The notes beneath the pieces were generated by a model. That model was not told where the DNA came from and did not search any database. It saw only the letters and a list, made by a program, of their open reading frames with translations. Of a DNA stretch of 30,518 bases, positions 1 to 7,091 are shown one piece after another; position 1 is the stretch's first letter; each line of letters begins with the position of its first letter. The translations under genes and the position numbers were made by a program. Where the stretch lies: the NCBI GenBank assembly GCA_002305685.1, contig DBQB01000042.1, positions 33,208 to 63,725 of the forward strand, in the 5' to 3' direction. The stretch comes from Ruminococcaceae bacterium UBA1405 (GTDB lineage Bacteria; Bacillota; Clostridia; Oscillospirales; Ruminococcaceae).

Positions 1-2229
1 ATCATCGGCGACCACACCGATATGTATGCACAGGCTTACTTTGCATATGACTCCAAGAAGTCCGGTGGCGTTACCGTTTCCCATCTGAGATTTGGTTCCA
101 CCCCCATCAAGTCCACCTACCTGATCAACAAGGCTGACTTTGTCGCCTGCCATAACCCCGCTTATGTGGGCAAATATGACATGGTTCAGGACCTGAAGGA
201 CGGCGGTACCTTCCTGCTCAACTGCGCTTGGGACGAGGCGGAGATCGAAAAGAGACTGCCCGCTGCCGATAAGCAGTATATGCAGAAACACAACATCCAG
301 TTCTATGTCATCGACGGCGTTGAGCTGGGCAAGCAGATTGGTCTGGGTAGCCGTATCAACACCATCCTCCAATCCGCTTTCTTCAAACTGGCTGACATCA
401 TCCCCGCTGATAAGGCTGTTCAGTACATGAAGGACGCTGCCCTCAAGTCCTACGGAAAGAAGGGTGAGGCTGTCGTCAACATGAACTATGCCGCCATCGA
501 GCGTGGTTCTCAGGAAGTCAGAAAGATCGAGATTCCTGCTTCCTGGGCTGACGCTGTGGACACCGCTTCCGAGACTGCTGTTACCGGCAACAGAGCGGAT
601 CTGGTGGATTATGTTAAGGCTATTCAGAATCCCATCAATGCACAGAGAGGCGACAAGCTGCCTGTTTCTGCTTTTGAAAAATATGTGGACGGCGTTGTTC
701 CCGTTGGTTCCTCCGCTTACGAAAAACGTGGCATCGCGGTAGACGTTCCTACCTGGAATCCCGAGAACTGCATCCAGTGTAACTTCTGCTCCTATGTCTG
801 CCCCCATGCGGTAATCCGTCCGGTGGTTATGACTGAGGAGGAAGCTGCCAACGCTCCCGCCGCTATGAAGTCCGTTGCTATGACCGGTATGCCCGGTTAT
901 AAGTTCGCCATGACCGTTTCCGTTATGGACTGCACCGGTTGCGGCAGCTGTGTCAACGTATGCCCCGGCAAGAAGGGCAACAAAGCTCTGTCTCTGGCTT
1001 CCCTGGACAGCCAGACCGAGCAGCAGGAAGTCTTTGCCTATGGCTTCGATCTGCCTGTGAAACCCGAGGTCAACGAGAAATTCAAAGAGAACACCGTCAA
1101 GGGCAGCCAGTTCAAGCAGCCCCTGCTTGAGTTCTCCGGCGCCTGCGCGGGCTGCGGCGAGACTCCTTACGCCAAGCTGGCTACCCAGCTGTACGGCGAC
1201 AGAATGTTCATTGCCAACGCCACCGGTTGTTCTTCCATTTGGGCTGGTTCCGCCCCCGCCACTCCCTACACCGTCAACAAGCAGGGCTTTGGTCCCGCCT
1301 GGGGCAACTCCCTGTTCGAGGATAACGCCGAGTTCGGCCTGGGTATCTTCCTGGCTCAGAAACACCTGAGAGATGTCACCGTTGCCAAGGTAGAGAAGCT
1401 GGCTGAGACCGCCGAGGGCGACGTAAAAGCCGCGATCGACGAGTTCCTGGCGACCAAAGAGGATGGCAAGCTCAACAAGATCGCTACCGAGAAGCTGATT
1501 GCAGCCCTCGAGGCTTGCGGTTGTGACGCTGCCAAGGAAATCCTGGCCGACAAAGAATACCTCTGCAAGAAGTCCATCTGGATCTTCGGCGGCGACGGCT
1601 GGGCATACGACATCGGCTTCGGCGGCCTGGATCATGTCATCGCTTCCGGCGAGGATGTGAATATCCTGGTATTCGATACCGAGGTTTACTCCAACACCGG
1701 CGGCCAGTCCTCCAAGTCCACTCCTACCGGCGCTGTGGCTCAGTTCGCTGCTGCTGGTAAGGAAGTGAAGAAGAAAGACCTGGCTGGTATTGCCATGAGC
1801 TATGGTTATGTCTATGTTGCCCATGTTGCTATGGGTGCGGATTACAACCAGTGCCTGAAGGCCTTTGTTGAGGCGGAAAGCTATCATGGTCCTTCCATCA
1901 TCATCGCTTACGCCCCCTGTATCAACCATGGTATCAGAGGCGGTATGTCCATCGCTCAGACCGAGATCAAGAAGGCGGTTGAGGCCGGTTACTGGCACAA
2001 CTACCGTTTCGATCCCAGACTGGCTGTGGAAGGCAAGAATCCCTTCCAGCTGGACAGCAAGGCTCCTACCGCTGCTTACGGCGACTTTATCAAGGGCGAG
2101 GTCCGTTACAGCTCCCTGCAGCGCTCCTTCCCCGACAGAGCTGCTGATCTGTTCAGCAAGGCTGAGCAGAACGCGGTGAAGCGTTATGAGTATCTCCAGA
2201 GACTGGCTAAGCTGTACGACGCCGACTAA
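1..2229 (+). CDS. nifJ: pyruvate:ferredoxin (flavodoxin) oxidoreductase, C-terminal part (5' end outside window)
   Basis: Oxidises pyruvate with CoA to acetyl-CoA and CO2 in the cytosol, passing electrons to ferredoxin. The reading frame is open from base 1, so the ATG at 22 is internal; about 742 of the usual ~1,170 residues are present. Two [4Fe-4S] ferredoxin motifs are visible: CIQCNFCSYVCP near 769-804 and CTGCGSCVNVCPG near 931-969. The CAGCGE motif near 1141-1158 is typical of the cluster proximal to TPP. The TPP-binding stretch begins GDGWAYDIGFGG near 1591 and continues to the SNTGGQ segment near 1690. The missing 5' part would hold the pyruvate-binding and transketolase-like domains. 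The C-terminus is intact and followed by a strong terminator, so this is the last gene of its transcript. Family assignment is very secure; the symbol porA or por would be equally acceptable. Confidence 0.97.
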   Translation: MIGDHTDMYAQAYFAYDSKKSGGVTVSHLRFGSTPIKSTYLINKADFVACHNPAYVGKYDMVQDLKDGGTFLLNCAWDEAEIEKRLPAADKQYMQKHNIQFYVIDGVELGKQIGLGSRINTILQSAFFKLADIIPADKAVQYMKDAALKSYGKKGEAVVNMNYAAIERGSQEVRKIEIPASWADAVDTASETAVTGNRADLVDYVKAIQNPINAQRGDKLPVSAFEKYVDGVVPVGSSAYEKRGIAVDVPTWNPENCIQCNFCSYVCPHAVIRPVVMTEEEAANAPAAMKSVAMTGMPGYKFAMTVSVMDCTGCGSCVNVCPGKKGNKALSLASLDSQTEQQEVFAYGFDLPVKPEVNEKFKENTVKGSQFKQPLLEFSGACAGCGETPYAKLATQLYGDRMFIANATGCSSIWAGSAPATPYTVNKQGFGPAWGNSLFEDNAEFGLGIFLAQKHLRDVTVAKVEKLAETAEGDVKAAIDEFLATKEDGKLNKIATEKLIAALEACGCDAAKEILADKEYLCKKSIWIFGGDGWAYDIGFGGLDHVIASGEDVNILVFDTEVYSNTGGQSSKSTPTGAVAQFAAAGKEVKKKDLAGIAMSYGYVYVAHVAMGADYNQCLKAFVEAESYHGPSIIIAYAPCINHGIRGGMSIAQTEIKKAVEAGYWHNYRFDPRLAVEGKNPFQLDSKAPTAAYGDFIKGEVRYSSLQRSFPDRAADLFSKAEQNAVKRYEYLQRLAKLYDAD

Positions 2230-2277
2230 TTCTGGTCGCTGTATTTGACGCTGGCTCATCCATTGCCGACATAAGAA

Positions 2278-2316
2278 CGCCCCTCTCGCCTGGAAATGGC
2301 GGGAGGGGCGTTTTGC
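2278..2316 (+). terminator. intrinsic terminator of the pyruvate:ferredoxin oxidoreductase gene
   Basis: A 13-bp stem (2278-2290 with 2298-2310, one G-U pair) has a 7-nt loop and is followed by TTTTGCGTT. It begins about 48 nt after the stop codon. Confidence 0.9.
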
Positions 2317-2386
2317 GTTGTCCCTAGAGTTGACTGAGAGATTGCAAGGATGCACAAGAGCCGTCTGGTTTTTCACAAACAGGTCG

Positions 2387-2415
2387 TTGTTTCCCTCTGC
2401 TGTCTGTGGTATACT
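2387..2415 (+). promoter_or_regulatory. sigma-A-type promoter of the EamA gene
   Basis: The -35 box TTGTTT (2387-2392) and -10 box TATACT (2410-2415) are separated by exactly 17 nt, predicting a start near 2422. It lies after the preceding terminator and ahead of the ATG at 2497. This argues against the longer reading frame that opens at 2350, upstream of the promoter. Confidence 0.65.
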
Positions 2416-2496
2416 GGATGTGGTATCCTGCGAGGGAAAAGATGGTTCAAAATCGCCGTAAGACCGGCGACGTTTGAAAATACGAGGCGATATGGT

Positions 2497-2910
2497 ATGT
2501 GGATAGTCTATGCGCTGCTCTCTGCGGTGTTTGCCGCCTTTACCTCCATTCTGGCAAAGATCGGCATTGAGAACATCAATTCCAATCTGGCCACCGCCAT
2601 CCGCACTGTGGTGGTGCTGGTGCTGGCCTGGGCGATGGTCTTTATCACCGGCGCTCAGTCGGGAATCCGGGAGATTTCCAGGAGAAGCCTGCTGTTTTTG
2701 GTGCTTTCCGGATTGGCTACCGGACTTTCTTGGCTGTGTTATTACAAGGCGGTACAGATGGGAGAGGTCTCCAAGGTGGCGCCCATCGATAAATTCAGCA
2801 TTGTTTTGACCTTGGTGTTGGCTTTTCTGATTTTGAAGGAACCCATCACCTGGAAAGCGCTGGTGGGCGGTGCCCTGATTACCGCCGGGACGTTTGTGCT
2901 GATCCTCTGA
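2497..2910 (+). CDS. EamA-family (drug/metabolite transporter superfamily) small membrane protein
   Basis: A predicted inner-membrane transporter of 137 residues with a single EamA unit and about five hydrophobic segments, starting MWIVYALLSAVFAAFTSI. Typical family features are the AKIGIENINSN stretch after the first helix, the SWLCYYKAVQMGEVSKVAPID segment region, and the LKEPITWKALVGGALITAG end. Full-length relatives have two such repeats (~300 residues), so this half-size form would have to dimerise; stand-alone forms of this size are common in Firmicutes. The ATG at 2497 is chosen because CGAGGCG lies about 9 nt upstream and a promoter sits between it and the frame's first start at 2350. 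The substrate cannot be read from the sequence. The GNAT gene follows 77 nt downstream without a visible terminator, so co-transcription is likely. Confidence 0.85.
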   Translation: MWIVYALLSAVFAAFTSILAKIGIENINSNLATAIRTVVVLVLAWAMVFITGAQSGIREISRRSLLFLVLSGLATGLSWLCYYKAVQMGEVSKVAPIDKFSIVLTLVLAFLILKEPITWKALVGGALITAGTFVLIL

Positions 2911-2987
2911 CAGATCATGATAAAAATTTTACTGAATGAACAGATTCGGTGCGGAAATATGGATTTTGGTAGGAAAGGTTGGATCCG

Positions 2988-3869
2988 ATGGTTATCAAAA
3001 GTTTTCATCTACTGGATGAGGGACAGGAGGAACAGATTCGAGAGCTGGAGGAGCTTTGCAACGCGTCGGAAAAGCCGCCGCTGCAAAGCTATGTATATCT
3101 GGCGTCCGACGCCAACAAAAATCCCTCCCAAGACTGTTTTTACATGTTGTACGAGGATGGGATGCTGGTCAGCTTTCTCTCGGTCTTTGCACCCCGTCAG
3201 GAAGCGGAGATCTCAGCGTTTACCCATCCCGATTACCGCAGGAGAGGGTATTTTTCCGCTCTGCTGGAAAGAATGCGCAGCCAGTGGAAGGATTTGACCC
3301 AGCTGCTTTTTGTGGCGGAGCCTTCCTCCAAGAGCGCTCAGGCGGTGCTGAAAAAGTTGGGGGCGTCCTATGACTTCTCGGAATATATGATGTATTATGG
3401 CGCAAACCCGGCAAAACGTCAGCCCTCCGGACAAAATCACTCCAATTCTGCCCTGCTGAAGCTGCGCAAGGTTACCCCTTCGGACCGCAGCGTGATGACC
3501 GGACTGTATGCGTCTATCTTTTCCATGAAGGAAAAAGACGCTGCCGACTGGTTTGACCGGCTGATGGAGGAACCTTCCGTCTCGGTGTTCCAGGGAATGT
3601 TGGGCGATACGGTGGTGGGGGTTGCCGGTCTCAGCGACGAGGGGGACCGGATGACCCTGTTTGGCATGGGGATCAAAAAGGCGCTGCGGGGCCGGGGCTA
3701 CGGCCGGGAACTGCTGCAGTTGGTGTTGGAGCATTGGAGCAAACATTATGGGGAGAAGGAACTGCTGGTGGAATGTGACAGCCACAGCAGCCGGGCGGTG
3801 TCCCTCTTCAAACGGCATGGTTTTTTGGTAGCCACCCAATTTGATTACTATAAACTCTCCCTGAGATGA
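2988..3869 (+). CDS. GNAT family N-acetyltransferase with two GNAT domains
   Basis: A predicted cytosolic acetyl-CoA-dependent N-acetyltransferase of 293 residues. Two copies of the acetyl-CoA-binding motif A are visible: HPDYRRRGYFSALLERM near residues 80-96, and KKALRGRGYGRELLQLVL near residues 229-246. The second copy has the canonical R-G-x-G-x-G/A loop and is followed by a typical motif B end (ECDSHSSRAVSLFKRHGF). The first domain ends in weaker similarity, so it may be degenerate. The frame opens at TTG 2979, but AGGAAAGG (2971-2978) abuts that codon and is 9 nt from the ATG at 2988, so the ATG is preferred. The acceptor substrate is unknown. It sits between a membrane transporter and a secreted protein, which gives no clear functional hint. 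Confidence 0.88.
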   Translation: MVIKSFHLLDEGQEEQIRELEELCNASEKPPLQSYVYLASDANKNPSQDCFYMLYEDGMLVSFLSVFAPRQEAEISAFTHPDYRRRGYFSALLERMRSQWKDLTQLLFVAEPSSKSAQAVLKKLGASYDFSEYMMYYGANPAKRQPSGQNHSNSALLKLRKVTPSDRSVMTGLYASIFSMKEKDAADWFDRLMEEPSVSVFQGMLGDTVVGVAGLSDEGDRMTLFGMGIKKALRGRGYGRELLQLVLEHWSKHYGEKELLVECDSHSSRAVSLFKRHGFLVATQFDYYKLSLR

Positions 3870-3915
3870 TGGGCGGTAACGGGTGCCTCAAAGGCACAGA
3901 AAGGATGGGTTTGTT

Positions 3916-4929
3916 ATGAAGAAATGGAAAAAGCTGGCTGCTCTGGCGGTTGCCTGTATGGTGGCTCTGGGAAGCGTCACGACCGTTTTTGCGCAGGAAA
4001 GCCTGACTACCACCCTTTATCAAAAGGGCAACGATTATCTTCTGGTGGGCAAAGGAGCCCAGGAGAACAGCATTGTCATCAATCTGGGCGGAAAGAGCGA
4101 GGTGACTACCACCTACTATGCCGCTTCCCCGATGATGATGGAGAAGCCGGACTATCGGGTGGAGGTGGAGGATCTGCCCGATGACGATGAGGCGGAGATC
4201 AAGGTAGTCTACAACGAAACGCTGAATATGTACGGGGTACAGATTACCGCCAAGGATCTCTCCAACTCTGATTTTATGATCCGGTATTTAAAGAAAACAG
4301 GGTCCAATTATCAGGCGATTGCCCAGACCAATATCAAGCTGATGATCATCGATGGGGATGATTATGTCAGTGATGAGGAGATCAGCGACGAGCGGTATAG
4401 CGACCTTCGCAGCCAGGCCGGATCCACCAATGTTCTGGAAGGGCTGGAAAGCTGTGCCGACGGGCAGTCCATCGTGGTGGATATCTCGGATACCAACCGC
4501 ATCTCCAACGCATGGCTGAAAACCCTGCGCCAGTATCCAAAGAAAACGCTGGTATGCACTGGGGAAGATTATTCCTGGACCATCAAAGGGTCGGATGTGG
4601 GAGGCAACAGTGGATATCTCAGCCATTATATGGGCGTTTCCACCGTGGCTTCCAACCAAAAAGAGCTGGAACAGGCGATGGGAATCACCGGCGTATGCCC
4701 GGTGGTGATCAGCGGAATGCGGATGTTCCCCGCTACCGCTACCCTTACGGTGCATATGGCTGGTCAGTCCTACAAAAACACCAAGGCCAACGTCTACCGC
4801 TATGAAAACGGCAAATTGACGGTGGTCCAGGAGAACGTCATGACCGATGCAAACGGGAATTTGACCTTCCCGGTTTCCAGCGGCGGCACCTACATTGTCT
4901 CGAGAAACAAAAGCCGCAACGCCCAGTAA
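3916..4929 (+). CDS. secreted protein of unknown function
   Basis: I do not recognise a family. The 337-residue product begins with a typical Sec signal peptide: MKKWKK, a hydrophobic core (LAALAVACMVALGSV), and a likely cleavage after TTVFA near residue 25. There is no lipobox cysteine, no LPXTG sorting signal and no C-terminal membrane helix, so free secretion or wall association is expected. The mature part is rich in beta-prone Thr/Val/Tyr stretches. An acidic patch (EDLPDDDEAEI) lies near residue 90, and the C-terminus (ENGKLTVVQENVMTDANG, then SSGGTYIVS) resembles a small Ig-like or cell-wall-protein C-terminal module. The frame opens at 3883, but the ATG at 3916 fits a signal peptide start and has AAAGGA about 10 nt upstream. 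It follows the GNAT gene by 46 nt and closes the transcript. Confidence 0.8.
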   Translation: MKKWKKLAALAVACMVALGSVTTVFAQESLTTTLYQKGNDYLLVGKGAQENSIVINLGGKSEVTTTYYAASPMMMEKPDYRVEVEDLPDDDEAEIKVVYNETLNMYGVQITAKDLSNSDFMIRYLKKTGSNYQAIAQTNIKLMIIDGDDYVSDEEISDERYSDLRSQAGSTNVLEGLESCADGQSIVVDISDTNRISNAWLKTLRQYPKKTLVCTGEDYSWTIKGSDVGGNSGYLSHYMGVSTVASNQKELEQAMGITGVCPVVISGMRMFPATATLTVHMAGQSYKNTKANVYRYENGKLTVVQENVMTDANGNLTFPVSSGGTYIVSRNKSRNAQ

Positions 4930-4983
4930 TTTTTGAATCCGGCATTTCAGGCGCACGCCAATCTGCCGGCAGAATCTAAAAGA

Positions 4984-5027
4984 AAAGGCATAGCAAAAGC
5001 CATTGGCTTGTTGCTATGCCTTTGTTT
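4984..5027 (+). terminator. bidirectional intrinsic terminator between convergent genes
   Basis: A 13-bp stem (4984-4996 with 5011-5023) is extended inward by AAGCC/GGCTT (4997-5001 with 5005-5009) and followed by TTTGTTTTTG. On the minus strand the same hairpin is followed by TTTTCTTTTAG, so it can also end transcription of the GH13 gene arriving from the right. Confidence 0.85.
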
Positions 5028-5032
5028 TTGTC

Positions 5033-6937
5033 TCAGCGCGCCGGAGGAGTGATCCATCTGCCTTCCAGAATGGCAAAATCCATGGGCCGCAGTTCTACCG
5101 AGGTGACGGGATCCTGGGGAATCCCCACAATATGGCCCATCAGCAGCTTGGCGTGATGCAGCTGGGTGGGGATATCCATACACTGGGTTTTGGCGCTGCG
5201 GTTGATGACGATCAGAAGGCCCTGTTCTCCCAGAATGCGCAGGTAACTGCATATGGAATCGGTAAAGCAGAGCGGCAGGAAATCTGCACCGGCAAAAAAT
5301 TCGCGTCGGGAGGCCCGAAGCTGTCCCAATGCCTGCATATGGGAGAAGATATCCTCGTCCCGATGTTCCCAGTCAAAACACCAGCGGTTGAAGGGATCCC
5401 GATAACCCGCCATACCGATCTCATCCCCATAGTAGATGCAGGGGGTGCCGCTGAGGGTGAATTGCAACACACAGCACAGAAACAGCCGTGCCTTTCCGGT
5501 AGCGTACTGATGGGGGGTCAGCTCCTGACGTGCGGCCTGCCAGGTGCGGTCATGTCCCTGGGAGGATTCCCCGCCTAGAGCGGTGATGGCCCGTTCGGTA
5601 TCGTGGGTGGAGATGGAATTCATCAGATTGTGGATGACCGGAGCGGGATAATTCTCCAGGATATCCATCAGCTGGTTGAGGAAGGAGGTCCCTCCCCCGT
5701 CCCGGATATATTGCAAAATGGCGTTTTTAAAAGGATAGTTCATCACGCTGTCCAGCTGTTTGCCTTGAAAATAACGGCGGCGTTTTCCATAGTTGGATTT
5801 GTTGGAGGCGTTTTCCCATACCTCCCCCAGGATCAAAGCCTGAGGATTTTGCTCCTTCACCGCTTCCCGCAGTCGGTCCAGAAACACATCGGGAAGCTCA
5901 TCAGCTACATCCAGCCGGAAACCGGAAGCTCCCAGCGACAACCAGTGTCGGGCGATTCCTTCCTTCCCACAGATGAATTCCAGATAGCTGGGAGTTTCCT
6001 CTGCCACCTCAGGAAGGGTCTGAAAGCCCCACCAGGTAGTGTATTTGTCGGGATACTGCTGGAAGGTAAACCAGTTGTAGTAAGGGCTTTCCTTGGATTG
6101 GTAGGCGCCTACCGAGCTGTAGCGTCCAAAACGGTTGAAATAGATGCTGTCGCTTCCCACATGGCTGAATACCCCGTCAAGGATCACCGAGATTCCCAGC
6201 TTTCCGGCGGCACGGCACAGGGAGGCAAAATCCTCGTCGGTGCCCAGCAGAGGATCTACATGGCGGTAATCGGCGGTATTGTAGCGATGGTTGGAATGGG
6301 CTTCAAAGATGGGGTTGAGATAGATACAGGTAACCCCCAAAGAAGCGAGATATTCCAGCTTTTCCTCAATCCCCTTGAGATCCCCGCCGGTATAGTCGGC
6401 GTTGGTTACCTCCCCGCTTTCATCGGGCAGATACTCAGGAGGGGTGCCCCAGGGTTTCAGTTTTCGGTCGGTGGGGACGTTTTTCTTGGGTTTGCCGCTG
6501 TTATAAAACCGATCGGGAAAGATCTGGTACATGGTGCCGCCTTTTAAGAAGGCAGGAGTGGAGAAGGCAGCGTCGTATACCGTCAGCTGCCAGAGTTCCC
6601 CCCGGTAGGGCTGCATCGTTCCCAGATTGTTTTCGTCCTTACAGATGTAGGTGATTCTCCCGCTTTCCGATACCCGAAAACAGTAAAACAGCAGGTTGGG
6701 ACGGGAGGGGGTGAAAGATACCGAGTAGAGGTTGGAAGAAAATTCACATCCGACGTTTTCCATGGGAAACGCCATAGGGGTTTCCCATTGGTCCGCCAGA
6801 AATATCAACAGCTGGACATCGTTATATGCTATGGTTTTGGGGAGGCGGATGGTGAAATGTACCGGTGTTTTGGAGGCAACCGCGCCAAAGGGGCGGCGGT
6901 AAGCGGTATCTCGGCTGTCAAAAATTGTAAGCGGCAT
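5033..6937 (-). CDS. GH13 alpha-glycosidase (neopullulanase / cyclomaltodextrinase / maltogenic amylase type)
   Basis: Hydrolyses alpha-1,4 (possibly also alpha-1,6) linkages in maltodextrins. The 634-residue product has no signal peptide, so it should act in the cytosol. An N-terminal beta-rich region (about 1-125) fits the CBM34-like domain of this subgroup. The catalytic barrel starts near MYQIFPDRF (136-144). Conserved regions follow: DGVFSHVG (254-261), GFRLDVADELP (339-349) with nucleophile Asp343, GEVWE (371-375) with acid/base Glu372, and STHDTERA (443-450) with Asp446 as transition-state stabiliser. All catalytic residues are present. The start ATG has GAGGG about 8 nt upstream. It lies 154 nt downstream of the phosphorylase gene on the same strand and beyond that gene's terminator; a weak TTGTTT/AATACT promoter-like pair lies in the gap. 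Exact specificity within GH13 is not resolved. Confidence 0.93.
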   Translation of the reverse strand: MPLTIFDSRDTAYRRPFGAVASKTPVHFTIRLPKTIAYNDVQLLIFLADQWETPMAFPMENVGCEFSSNLYSVSFTPSRPNLLFYCFRVSESGRITYICKDENNLGTMQPYRGELWQLTVYDAAFSTPAFLKGGTMYQIFPDRFYNSGKPKKNVPTDRKLKPWGTPPEYLPDESGEVTNADYTGGDLKGIEEKLEYLASLGVTCIYLNPIFEAHSNHRYNTADYRHVDPLLGTDEDFASLCRAAGKLGISVILDGVFSHVGSDSIYFNRFGRYSSVGAYQSKESPYYNWFTFQQYPDKYTTWWGFQTLPEVAEETPSYLEFICGKEGIARHWLSLGASGFRLDVADELPDVFLDRLREAVKEQNPQALILGEVWENASNKSNYGKRRRYFQGKQLDSVMNYPFKNAILQYIRDGGGTSFLNQLMDILENYPAPVIHNLMNSISTHDTERAITALGGESSQGHDRTWQAARQELTPHQYATGKARLFLCCVLQFTLSGTPCIYYGDEIGMAGYRDPFNRWCFDWEHRDEDIFSHMQALGQLRASRREFFAGADFLPLCFTDSICSYLRILGEQGLLIVINRSAKTQCMDIPTQLHHAKLLMGHIVGIPQDPVTSVELRPMDFAILEGRWITPPAR

Positions 6938-7020
6938 GTATAACCCTCGCTTTTTTCAGGATGGAGCAACACTGAAATACAGTATTGCCTGAAAAAGAAT
7001 CGCCAAACAAGGATGAAAGG

Positions 7021-7058
7021 AAAAAAGGGGCGAAATCCTCTTGGAATTCCGTCCCTTT
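7021..7058 (-). terminator. intrinsic terminator of the phosphorylase gene
   Basis: On the minus strand a ~14-bp imperfect stem (AAAGGGACGGAATTCC pairing with GGATTTCGCCCCTTT) runs directly into a T6 tract. It lies 34 nt after the phosphorylase stop codon. Confidence 0.75.
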
Positions 7059-7091
7059 GTTTCTTATCAGTCACCAGTCAACAGAACAATT

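Noticed and set aside
2350..2496. N-terminal extension of the EamA protein
   Set aside because: The stretch lies around and upstream of a good promoter (2387-2415), lacks similarity to the family, and the ATG at 2497 has a ribosome binding site.
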